A stretch of DNA of 64,000 nucleotides from positions 46,505-110,504 of the forward strand of contig CALMRZ010000024.1 in NCBI GenBank assembly GCA_937872225.1, read 5' to 3'. The position numbers and the translations under genes are program-made. This document shows, in pieces, positions 43,999 to 53,700 of the stretch. Source of the stretch: an uncultured Spirochaetota bacterium (GTDB lineage Bacteria; Spirochaetota; UBA4802; UBA5550). Each line of letters starts with the position of its first letter. Position 1 is the stretch's first letter. The notes beneath the pieces are model-generated. The model made no database searches, had not been told where the DNA came from, and saw nothing but the letters and a program-made list of their open reading frames with translations.

Positions 43999-46900
43999 GT
44001 CAATCCTCCGTTGTTTTCCGATATCTTTCCCCCGTCGCAGAAAAACGCGAGATGCACCCTCGCGCCACCCTCCGCGGCGGTTTCAAGGCTCATCTCCACG
44101 TCATGAAAATAATAGTTCAGGCGATTGCGTATGTTCCCCAGGGAACGGGAAAAAAGGTCGCCGGAGCCGGGCCCGGGACCGTTATCGGCCACGGTGATCC
44201 GTATACGGCCGTTTTCCTCCCCGGCATCTATCCTGATCCTTCCCCGGGACCCCCTCCGCCTCAACCCGTGCTTCAGGGCGTTTTCCACCAGGGGCTGAAT
44301 GGTGAGGGGCGGGATGCGTATTGATGAAAAATCGCCCCGGCGCTCCAGGGCATAGGTCATGGTGTCCCTGAACCGGAGTTTCTCCAGTTCCAAGTAGTTT
44401 TCCACGAATTTCCACTCGGCATCAAAGGGTATAAGGGAAAGAAAGGAATAATCGATCAGGAAGCGGTAATTATCGGCCAGCATGATGACGGCTCGGTCCG
44501 CCAGCTGGCGGTCCCTGCCGATAAGGGCATGGACCGTGTTGAGGGCATTGAACAGGAAATGCGGATTCATCCTCTCCTGGAGAAGCTTGTACTTCGCCTC
44601 GTCACGGTCTCGGACCGTTTTCTTCAGGGAGACCAGCGTCCTCACCCTGGCGAGAAGCTCTTCGCGGCGGACCGGCTTTGAGATGTAATCATTGGCGCCG
44701 CATTCAAACCCGGCGACCAGGTCCGTTATGCCGTAACGCGCCGTGAGGATTATGACCGGAAGTTCGACAAGGGTAAAGCGCTTCCTCGCCTCAGCGCACA
44801 GTTCGAGGCCCGACATCCCCGGCATCATGAGGTCAAGAACCATGAGGTCGAAAACTTCCTGCCGCAGCGCCTCAAGAGCCGCCGTGCCGCTCGAAGCGGC
44901 CTGAACGGCATATCCGTCGCAGGACAGGTGGCTCTTCATCACCTGCAGGTTGACGATGTCATCATCCACCACGAGTATGCGCCCCCGGCCCCTGCCCTCC
45001 GCCCCGGCGATGACCGAGCCCTCCCCTTGGAGGGCGAGGCGTTCCGGCGTCCTGCTGCCGTCCCGAACTGCACCGGCACATGCCCATTCATCCCTCCCGG
45101 CCGGACTGAGCGGCAGGGTGAAGGTGAACACCGCCCCCCCTCCGGGGGCCTGCCCGGCCCCAATCGACCCCCCGTGCAGTTCCACCATCTTCCGGGTTAC
45201 GGAAAGACCGATACCGGCGCTCCCCTGCAGGCCGGGGCGGCCCTTTTCCTGCACATCCCGGCATTCAAAAATGCTGGATAGTTTATCGGGATGGATGCCG
45301 GGCCCCGTGTCCGAAACAGATATTTCCACCCACCCTTTCCTGGGGGACGGCCCTGCCTCGATGACCACGCTTCCCGAAAGAGTGTACTTGACCGCGTTGC
45401 CCACCAGGTTGTACAGCACCTGCTGCAGCCGGTTCTCATCGGCAAATACGGGGGGGAAGCCCGCGGGGATCGCATTGATGAGGGCAAGGCTCTTGGCTCC
45501 CGCCAGGGGCCTCACAAAGGCCAGAACAACATCGGCGAGGGCCTTCATGTCCACCGGCCCCCGGTTCAGGACAATATCGCAATTCTTGAGCAGGGCAAAA
45601 TCGAGCAGGTCGTTCACCAGCGAGGACAGGCGCCGGGCGCTGGCGATGACCAGTCCCAGGTTGAACCTCGACTCGAGGCTCAGCATACCGGAGCGACCGT
45701 CGACCATGGATTCCGCTATGCCGATGATGCCGTTCAGCGGCGTCCTGAGCTCATGGGACACTGTCGCAAGAAAATCATTCTTCATGGTATCCATTGCCTC
45801 AAGCCTCCTGTTTTTCCGCTCCAGCTCGACGGTGAGATCCTCAACGGCGCTCACTGTCCGGGAAAACCGTCGGGAGAGGAGAAACGCCTGCAGGATGATG
45901 AAGAACAAAAGACCGCAGGGTACCAGGTACCCGGTCCGGATGATCATGTTGTTGTGAAGGAAATCATTGAGGACCGCGGCAAACATGACGATGAACCCGC
46001 CGGTAAAGGGCACGGCCCCCTCCCGCCTTCGGGCAACGGACTTCGCCAGGACCGCGAGACCGTACAGGCATATGACAGCCGAGAGCACCTGGTACGGGAC
46101 CATGGAATGGGTATAGCACCCTGGTTCTAATGCAATAACGGCACAGCTGAAAAGTATCCCCGCTGCAACAATGCCCGCCAGGACCCTGCGCGACAATTCA
46201 TCCGGGAAGAGGGTATGGACAAAAAGAAAAAAAACCGGGACGCCGGCATAAAACGAAAGGTATTCCATTTTCAGGATCCCCTCCCAGGGAATCCAGGGCG
46301 CCATGCGCACAGCATAATATTCTCCCGTCACCAGGACCCTCGTGGCAATGAGCATGCAGAAAATCGCGAAATACAGATATGACCGGTCTTTTTTCCTCAG
46401 GCTGAAGAGAAGCAGGTGATAGGCGCCCATAAGAAAAATGGCCCCGAAAAGAAAAAAATCCCTGGCAAGGTTTTGCTCCCTCATGTCATGGAGATACGGC
46501 AGGGGCCCCAGCACTATGGGTTCCCACGCCCCTCCCTTGCGGTGATGGTAATTTGAAACATGCAGCAGGATATTCATTTGCCCGGGGCCCGCATCAACCT
46601 CAAATACGCCGGGACGGTATCCCGGCGACGCCTGTTCCGGCGATTCTCCCACAACGCCGCCGGACCCGATCGGCCTTCCGTTTATATACAGCGCATAGGC
46701 AGTGCCCATGTCCTGTACCTTGACGCCCAGCGTAACGTCCCCGGCGCCGCAGGCCTTTTCCGGGAGAAACACCTTCAGCAGGTAGGAGGCGCAGCCGTAG
46801 GCAGGGATCGAATGCCCTGACACTATTCGTCCGTTCCATATCCCCGGCACCTCCATGTATTCTTCACATGGTTCGCCGGCATCACCTTCCCGGGGGCCGA

Positions 46901-47108
46901 GCAGCCTGTTCCAGGCGAATCTCCAGTCGCCCGAGAGAGATACCGGGCCATCCCTGCCGAAGTCCCAATCCCGGAGATCCATCGTTCCCTTCACGGCCGC
47001 AGGCCGTTCCCTGCCGGAAAAATTCCCCGAGCATGACACCGACGTCAGAAGCATGAATACCAGGGCCGCTGCCTGAAGGGTCATCACAACCGTTCCCGGA
47101 ATCCTCAT
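43995..47108 (-). CDS. 7TMR-DISM-type hybrid sensor kinase with two kinase cores
   Basis: About 1037 residues. A lipoprotein-like signal (MLLTSVSCSG) is followed by an extracytoplasmic sensory domain to about residue 190 and seven membrane segments (190-400). Then come HisKA (VSHELRTPLNG), HATPase (GSAGIGLSV), a receiver domain (ILVVDDDIVN, Asp in LMVLDLMMPG) and at the C-terminus a second kinase of LytS type (ERMNPHFLFNALN, IQPLVENALKHG, DNGPGP). The first core would feed the internal receiver; the second would phosphorylate the coupled LytTR regulator. The start at 47108 places MRIP before the hydrophobic segment; an ATG at 47156 is also in frame and neither has a strong ribosome site. Confidence 0.85.
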   Translation of the reverse strand: MRIPGTVVMTLQAAALVFMLLTSVSCSGNFSGRERPAAVKGTMDLRDWDFGRDGPVSLSGDWRFAWNRLLGPREGDAGEPCEEYMEVPGIWNGRIVSGHSIPAYGCASYLLKVFLPEKACGAGDVTLGVKVQDMGTAYALYINGRPIGSGGVVGESPEQASPGYRPGVFEVDAGPGQMNILLHVSNYHHRKGGAWEPIVLGPLPYLHDMREQNLARDFFLFGAIFLMGAYHLLLFSLRKKDRSYLYFAIFCMLIATRVLVTGEYYAVRMAPWIPWEGILKMEYLSFYAGVPVFFLFVHTLFPDELSRRVLAGIVAAGILFSCAVIALEPGCYTHSMVPYQVLSAVICLYGLAVLAKSVARRREGAVPFTGGFIVMFAAVLNDFLHNNMIIRTGYLVPCGLLFFIILQAFLLSRRFSRTVSAVEDLTVELERKNRRLEAMDTMKNDFLATVSHELRTPLNGIIGIAESMVDGRSGMLSLESRFNLGLVIASARRLSSLVNDLLDFALLKNCDIVLNRGPVDMKALADVVLAFVRPLAGAKSLALINAIPAGFPPVFADENRLQQVLYNLVGNAVKYTLSGSVVIEAGPSPRKGWVEISVSDTGPGIHPDKLSSIFECRDVQEKGRPGLQGSAGIGLSVTRKMVELHGGSIGAGQAPGGGAVFTFTLPLSPAGRDEWACAGAVRDGSRTPERLALQGEGSVIAGAEGRGRGRILVVDDDIVNLQVMKSHLSCDGYAVQAASSGTAALEALRQEVFDLMVLDLMMPGMSGLELCAEARKRFTLVELPVIILTARYGITDLVAGFECGANDYISKPVRREELLARVRTLVSLKKTVRDRDEAKYKLLQERMNPHFLFNALNTVHALIGRDRQLADRAVIMLADNYRFLIDYSFLSLIPFDAEWKFVENYLELEKLRFRDTMTYALERRGDFSSIRIPPLTIQPLVENALKHGLRRRGSRGRIRIDAGEENGRIRITVADNGPGPGSGDLFSRSLGNIRNRLNYYFHDVEMSLETAAEGGARVHLAFFCDGGKISENNGGLT

Positions 47109-47423
47109 GCCGAAACCGCCATTAATTGCGCCGTCACCGTTACTGCCCCCCTGCATGATAGTAGCGGCGGGGACATCAATCAGGACAAAATTTTTCCGGA
47201 TACGGAGGAATGGAGCGGGGGACGACAGACAAAAAAAAACACTTCTGTCGATAAATACTTGAAATAATATTCAATATTTGCAATATTTCGCACTATTAAT
47301 CAGGATGGTGCCGGCACGCTGAAATGCCGCCGCTGTTTTTAAAAAACCCGGGTATGGCAACTGTTTCGGTTCCACTCACCGGGAGAAAGCATTCACCGCA
47401 ACTACCGGATTAAGGGAGACGCC

Positions 47424-49565
47424 TTGTTTTATCTTGAGATTATCCTGGCATGGGGAGCGGCAACACTCCTGCTGGTCATCGGCACGTATAATATTTTCAA
47501 GAAACTGCGCACTGCCGCCAATAGTGTCCTTGCCGCCCTATCCCTTCTGACGTCTGTACTGGCCGGCATGATTGGAACAAACCTCCTTGACCCGGGAATC
47601 ATCCCGGCCGGCCTGATGCACCGCATAATTCTTGCGCTGCTGCTCCTCGCCGCGACGCTGTTCATGAGTTTTTTTTTCATATACCCGTACCCGAAGAAAA
47701 ACCGTCCGGTTCTCGCCTTGGCGGCAAGCCTGCCCGGTTATGTCTTGAGCGCCATCATCATTGCCACTGATACTGTTTTATCGAGATCGGCTGACGACCC
47801 CGCCGCCAGCGCCCTGGGAGAGGGGTATCCGGTCTACCTGGCGGTCATAACCGGCTATCTCATCGTTTCTATACTGGTGATAGTGATAAAATCCGGCCGG
47901 AATGAAAACCGCGCCCAGAAGAACGACCTGGTCTACCTGATCATCAGCCTCGGCATTCTCTTTTCATCGTTTCTCGCGGTATCTCTTTACCTGCCCTATT
48001 TCCATGGCTTTAACCATCTGAGCACCCTCGGCATTCTCATCACCTACCCTTTCGCCCTGGCGATCCTGAACTACGCCGCCATCGACATACAGACTAAAGA
48101 CCTGAGGGTTTTCTTTGCAACGGCTTTCTACTGGGTCATCCTGTTGACCCTCCTCTGCGTGCCGGTTACCCTGGTACTCAAGTTCAACACCGGGGAATAC
48201 CTGCAGGAACCGGTGCCGCCCCTGGGAATCGCCCTGATAGTATTTTTATACCTGTTCCTGGTATTCAAATATCTGAGCCCGCGGATCGAAAAACTACCCA
48301 CCCGTGGGCACCGGTCCAAAGTGGCCAGGGTCGACGAGCTGTTCAGCGAACAGCTGTCACCGGAGGCCAGGGAAGGAAAATCATGGGAAGACCTCCTGAT
48401 GGCCCTGGTCGACGGTCTGGTTAAAAAATTCGACATCAGCCACGCCCACTTCTACCTGTATAACAGCCGGGACAAGAAGCTCGCGGTCATCCACAATTCC
48501 GTGAACGCCGTCCCCGACACTGAAATGGCCATGAACAGTCCCCTCGTTGAAGCGCTGGGCCGCAACCCCGTCATTCTCTACAAGCCGGCCGTATACTGGG
48601 GTGCCGAATTCAGCGAGCACCGTGACGACATTCTCGATTACCTGGAGCGGAACCGCATTGAGGTCATACTGCCCTTTCTGGACCGGGAGCGGCAGATCAT
48701 CGGGCTCCTCGCCCTTGGCTCCCTCAGGAACAACATGATATACTCGAAAAGCCTTATTTCCGTCCTGGAGCTGTATCGGATACAGCTCCAGCAGCACCTG
48801 GCCAACTCGCTCATGCTCGAGCAGGTCCGGGCCACGCAGGTCATCGAGCACGACCAGATGGTCGTCAGCGCCGTTAAAAAGAAAATCATCCCGCAGAAGA
48901 TCAGCCAGACGGCACGGTGCCGGGTCAGCTCGTTCTATATCAACAACTCGACCTACGGCGGGGATTACTTCGATTCAATACTGCTTGGCGAGGACAGGAT
49001 CGTCCTCTTTATTTCGGATTCGTCGTATTCCGGCGTTGATTCCGCCATCATTTCCCTTGAACTTTACACGGTCCTGCACACGCCGACGAAGGTTCTCGAT
49101 ACGCCGGACAGGATCCTCGGCACCATGAACTGGGTCCTTTCCACGTCCCGGTTTTCCAGCAAGCACGCGACGGCGTACTGCGCCATCGTATCGTCAAACG
49201 GCGACCTTTCGTATTCCGGCGCGGCCTTTAACCCGATGATGGTCTACAGCCCCGCCGGCGACACCTTCACCTCCTGCGATGCCGGCGGCGTCCCCGTGGG
49301 CGCGGACAGGGCCTCGAAGTATGCCGCGAAGACGATGCGGCTGGTTCCCGGCACCATCGGCATACTTTACTCCGACGGCCTGGTGTCGGCGATGAACGAC
49401 CGCGGCGACGTCTATGGTTTCACCAGGGTCAAGGAAATCATCAGGTCCGGGAAGGGCAAATCGCCGTCAGACCTTGCCCACCTGGTTTTCGATGATTACA
49501 CAGCGTTCATAGCCGGCAGGAAACAGATCAACGATGTCAGCGTGATAATCTTCAAGTACCAGTGA
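47424..49565 (+). CDS. Membrane SpoIIE-type phosphatase with GAF-like domain
   Basis: 713 residues. The first 285 have eight hydrophobic segments in the manner of 7TM sensor N-termini. A GAF-like domain spans about 310-470 (KKFDISHAHFYLY, IEVILPFLDRERQIIGLLALG) and a SpoIIE/PP2C domain 480-713 with YGGDYFDSI, ISDSSYSGVDSA, YSGAAFNPM, LYSDGLV and INDVSVIIF. The DVSGHG loop is altered to DSSYSGV, though metal aspartates remain, so activity may be low. TTG at 47424 is the start: AAGGGAG lies 5 bases upstream and the hydrophobic segment starts right after. The next gene overlaps by 4 bases (GTGA). Confidence 0.82.
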   Translation: MFYLEIILAWGAATLLLVIGTYNIFKKLRTAANSVLAALSLLTSVLAGMIGTNLLDPGIIPAGLMHRIILALLLLAATLFMSFFFIYPYPKKNRPVLALAASLPGYVLSAIIIATDTVLSRSADDPAASALGEGYPVYLAVITGYLIVSILVIVIKSGRNENRAQKNDLVYLIISLGILFSSFLAVSLYLPYFHGFNHLSTLGILITYPFALAILNYAAIDIQTKDLRVFFATAFYWVILLTLLCVPVTLVLKFNTGEYLQEPVPPLGIALIVFLYLFLVFKYLSPRIEKLPTRGHRSKVARVDELFSEQLSPEAREGKSWEDLLMALVDGLVKKFDISHAHFYLYNSRDKKLAVIHNSVNAVPDTEMAMNSPLVEALGRNPVILYKPAVYWGAEFSEHRDDILDYLERNRIEVILPFLDRERQIIGLLALGSLRNNMIYSKSLISVLELYRIQLQQHLANSLMLEQVRATQVIEHDQMVVSAVKKKIIPQKISQTARCRVSSFYINNSTYGGDYFDSILLGEDRIVLFISDSSYSGVDSAIISLELYTVLHTPTKVLDTPDRILGTMNWVLSTSRFSSKHATAYCAIVSSNGDLSYSGAAFNPMMVYSPAGDTFTSCDAGGVPVGADRASKYAAKTMRLVPGTIGILYSDGLVSAMNDRGDVYGFTRVKEIIRSGKGKSPSDLAHLVFDDYTAFIAGRKQINDVSVIIFKYQ

Positions 49566-50659
49566 GAAGAGCTGTGAAAGCTTCCTCAAAAGCACTTGCG
49601 GCGTCCATAGCAAGATACCGGAACATCCTGATAGTCATCAAGGGCTCCCCCGATCCGGATGCCATCGCCTCATCCTATGCCATGAGCGCCGTGTGTCGCT
49701 CCCTGAACGTATCCTGTTCAATGATCGCGACAAAGAAAATTTCACTTCCGGAAAACCGCGCCTTTGTCGACATCCTCGGCATACCCCTCGGCATCTCGCC
49801 CCATGCGCCGGACACGAGGGAGTTCGACGCCTATATCATCACCGACCACCCGTCCCTTGCCGCCAGAGAACTGGTCGGGGACCTGCCCTGCGCCGTTTAT
49901 ATCGACCACCATGAACCGGCCGAGGAAAAACCGAAGGCTGATTTCATCCTGAGAGACGTCGAGGCGGGCTCGACATGCACCCTCGTGGCTCTCCTCATCA
50001 GGGAACTGGAAAAGGGCCTTGAACCGGGCATCATGACGTCGGTGGCCACCGCCCTTCTCTACGGGATTTATACCGATACCGACAAATACTCCCATGCCGG
50101 ACGGCTTGATTATGAAGCCCTGGACTACCTTTCCCGGTACGCGGACCATGATACCTTCAACAGGATAAGCAGCACCCCCCTTTCCCGGGAGACACTGCGG
50201 CTGCTGAAAAACGCCATTGAGAACAAGACGCCCTACAAGGACTGGCTCATAGCCGGGGTCGGGTTCGTGGACTCGGGCGAACGGGACAGCATCGCCATCA
50301 TCGCCGATTTCCTCCTCAAGCGCGAGCAGTTCAGCACGGTCATCGTCTTCGCCGCCGTTGAGGATCCCGAATGGGGCCACCTGACCATTGACGCCTCGTT
50401 CCGTTCATCCAGCGAACTATTGAACCTGGACGGCATAATAAAGCAGATATCCCCCGATGGAGGGGCGCGCAGGTTCAAGGGCGCATACCAGGTCGATATT
50501 GATTATTTCCTTCATTGTCCGGACCGGCACAAGCTCTGGGACGTCATCCAGCTTTCCACCGTTGAACTGCTGAAAAAGAGCAGGGAGGACATGTACATCA
50601 CCGAACTGAAGGGCTTTTACCAAAAGATCAGGAACCGATTCCGCAATTACTTCAAGTGA
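49562..50659 (+). CDS. DHH-family phosphoesterase (NrnA-like)
   Basis: 365 residues of the DHH/DHHA1 fold. Motifs: SPDPDAIASS (the D-D pair), ITDHPS, IDHHEPAEEK (the DHH triad) and a DTDKY block; C-terminal DHHA1-type end (GGARRFKGAYQVDIDYF). Such enzymes degrade nano-RNA or pAp, or cyclic dinucleotides. Starts at GTG overlapping the stop of the phosphatase gene. The association of a PP2C sensor and a DHH phosphoesterase in one operon hints at second-messenger or nucleotide stress control. Confidence 0.85.
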   Translation: MRRAVKASSKALAASIARYRNILIVIKGSPDPDAIASSYAMSAVCRSLNVSCSMIATKKISLPENRAFVDILGIPLGISPHAPDTREFDAYIITDHPSLAARELVGDLPCAVYIDHHEPAEEKPKADFILRDVEAGSTCTLVALLIRELEKGLEPGIMTSVATALLYGIYTDTDKYSHAGRLDYEALDYLSRYADHDTFNRISSTPLSRETLRLLKNAIENKTPYKDWLIAGVGFVDSGERDSIAIIADFLLKREQFSTVIVFAAVEDPEWGHLTIDASFRSSSELLNLDGIIKQISPDGGARRFKGAYQVDIDYFLHCPDRHKLWDVIQLSTVELLKKSREDMYITELKGFYQKIRNRFRNYFK

Positions 50660-50712
50660 ACGTCGGCGCCCCAGCCGGTGTATCGCCAGGGGGATGTCCT
50701 AAATGCCCCTGA

Positions 50713-50729
50713 GTCCCCCGGAGGGGGAC
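50713..50729. terminator. Bidirectional terminator hairpin
   Basis: GTCCCCC at 50713-50719 pairs perfectly with GGGGGAC at 50723-50729, loop GGA. It lies between two convergent genes, 54 bases after one stop and 53 before the other. The T run after it is short (TTGTTT), so it may be weak. Confidence 0.6.
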
Positions 50730-50781
50730 TTGTTTGATAAGAATCAGAAATTCACTTCACAAAACCGGCCCTGAAACACTG

Positions 50782-53700
50782 TCAGAAGAGAAGCGTGAAA
50801 TTTGCTCCTACTTCATATGAGAATACTTCCCTCTTCAGGTCGCTCGCCTTTACGTTGTAATAATTAAGGTTTTTCCTGTTCCGGTACTGTTCCAGTATAA
50901 AACGCGCGTTCAAGCCTCCCTGGATGTTTTTATGGAGATCAAGGGTCAGTTTGCTTTTGATCATGTGAACATCCACGGGCTGAGGCGACGTGGTCAGCAG
51001 GTAATTATAACGGTTCATTTTAAGGGAATACTCGAGATTGAATATCGGCATGGCGGTGAGCCGGTAGAAGAGCGAAAAAAATTTGTATATCCACAGCACG
51101 TCCGTTTCAAAAAGGGCGGTGAAGGTATACGCGGTGTCCGTGTCCTTGTAAAAAACATTGAAGGGCATGTTGTGATAATAGACATAATCCCTGGCCGAAA
51201 GTTTCAGGGGATTCCACGGGATGTAGTACTTGCTGTTTTTATATTTAAGCCCCATGCCGAACTCAAGGGTCAGGCTGGCCCTGTCGCGCTTGAAGCTCAG
51301 GCCCACGTTCGGCGTGTGGACCTGTTCCTCGATATTCTGGGTGATCATCATGTTCATGTCGAATTTGTATCCCACGGTCATAAAAGCGGCATGGTAGGGG
51401 ATCCCCTCGCGGTTGGGCCTGAAGAACCAGAAATGCAGGAGCTTCATCAGGTCAAAATTCACGTTTATGTCAAAGCTGGCATTGACCGTTTGGTTCGGCA
51501 CCCCCATCAGGTCCTGCCGCTCGCATATCTGGTGGAGACCGGAATTCGAGGTAATGGTCACCTTGTCAAGGTCGACCGACCAGGTGACGGAAAAATTATC
51601 AAGGAGACGGAGGTTATTGTTGTACTCCGATGCGGTCGTGCCGTTCTTATACGCAATGGGGGCGTTCATGGTGGTGTAAATGTAATCCCTGCCCCGGGCG
51701 TAGTTGTTCCTGCCGACAAAAAAACAGAAGGGATAATACTGGAAGATGTTGAAGCCCGCACCGGCCAGTCTGCTGACCGTGCGGGTTATGCCATACTTTT
51801 CATCCAGGGGATCCTTCCGCTCCCCCTCATAGGGAACATTGGTCTCGCTCAGGAAAAGCGAGCGGTTGTAATTGACAGAAAAGGTCCTGATGAACTTGAG
51901 GACGGCGATCTTATACAGGTATAAGGGAACATCGATGCTTGTGCCGACAAGGGTCTGTGCGTCCTTGGCCCTTTTGTATCCATATTGCGAAGCGGATTCC
52001 AGGTTAAAATCGCGGAACCGGTTTTCAAAATACTGTATGTCCACCTTGTACCCGACGGCAGCGTAGCTGAAATCGGTCAGCCCCGCCGTAACGCTGAAGT
52101 TCTTGTTCCGCTCGACATACCGGCAGTTCCGGTTGTAGACAAAGGGGACGTGGTAATCGCCCTTGAAATTATAGAGGAGATCCGTCCTGTTTGTCTGGGA
52201 TTTCCCGACCCATGCCACCACCTCCTCCGAGCCGGCCTGTATCGTGGGCCTGAAATAAAATATGCGGTGGGTATAATCCATGTTGTATTTGATATCGCTG
52301 CGCTGTCTCTTTTCGAACTCCAGAATGGAAGTCTTGCTGTTCAGGTCCTCAAGGGTCATCTCATAGGAACTCCTCTTCGACTGCTCTTTCTTAAAGAACA
52401 TGGACATAAGAAGTTCATTGGTCAGCCGCCCCCAGAGAAATTTATCTATGGACTGGCGATACAGCAGGACCGGCGCGTGGTTCAGCTGTTTCTTTATCCG
52501 TTTGACGCTCCGGCCTGTTATGGTTTCGTTCATCGTGTTATCATAGTCGTTGTACCTGTACATCAGCTTGATGCTGGGTACCCAGTTTTTATCCGACACA
52601 TAATCGGTGACAGCCACCATGGTGTTTTTCATGGTTTTACCCCGCTGGGTCACGTCCACTTCCTCATTGAGGCTGTCGGTATCGGACTTCTCCTTGATAT
52701 AGTCAACCCTGGTGTTCCAGTTCGGCAGTATGGCGAAGGATGAAAAAACCTGCTGGTATTCCTCCGACATGTCGAGATCCTTCTTGCCGATGGTGCTGAA
52801 TTTGGCGCCGTGTCCCTTCTGTATATATTTGACGCTTATATCGGACATGATCGGGACACCTCCTTTCGTCACATACATCGGCTTAGTTGCTTTTATTTCG
52901 CCCTCATACCAGTGGGCCGTGTCCTCCTCGACCTCCGGTTCGGAAAGGTAGATCTCGTCCAGCCACAAGGCTCCGACGCTGGGCGGCGCCGATGAATAGA
53001 CGACGATCTTCATCATGGTGATGCGCTTCAGGTCGGGCCGGCCGGACATCGAGGTCGGGATCAGGTAGCCGCCCGATTTTTCCTTCAGACGCATCTGCAG
53101 TTCCTGCCATACCCGCGGAAATTTCATTTCCATCCGGTACACCAGGTAGTCCGTGTCCGATGAACCGAAGATGATGCCGATTTGATCTCCCGGTGTGAAG
53201 GCGCGGACGTTGACCCATGCGGTGAGGGTCTTGTAGCTCCGGAAGTCCATGGGCTTCGGAAAGCGCCGGGTCACCGAAACATTCTGCGCCCCGGCGGGAA
53301 TGGCGTACTCGAGCTTCAGGGAGGATTCCTTGTCTTTCAGCAGCTCGGTATTGTTCTTCACTCCGTACATGGCCTTGTACACGTCCCGCATCACCATGGA
53401 GAACGCTTCCCAGCGGTATTCACCGTCGTCGAAGTTGTTTATAGTCGAGACCTTCAGATGGTCCGGCGATGCCGGCGCGGTGCCGAGGCTCGCCTCCCGC
53501 CATTTCGATGAAACGAACTTGATCGAATCGATATAGACGCGCCCGGTGGCGCCGGGGTTCTTGCGTATGAAGAGACGGACCGATTCAACTTCCCTCAATA
53601 GGTTCGTCTCGGACTGGGTCAAGGTGGAGCGGTCTACGAAGATTCGCGCCACCTGCCAGCTGCCGTTCGACGACTGAAGGGAGACGTGCTGCCCCTGGAA

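Noticed and set aside
45291..46130. A 279-codon plus-strand open frame within the large kinase gene
   Set aside because: Opposite to the HisKA and membrane part of the kinase; no independent support.
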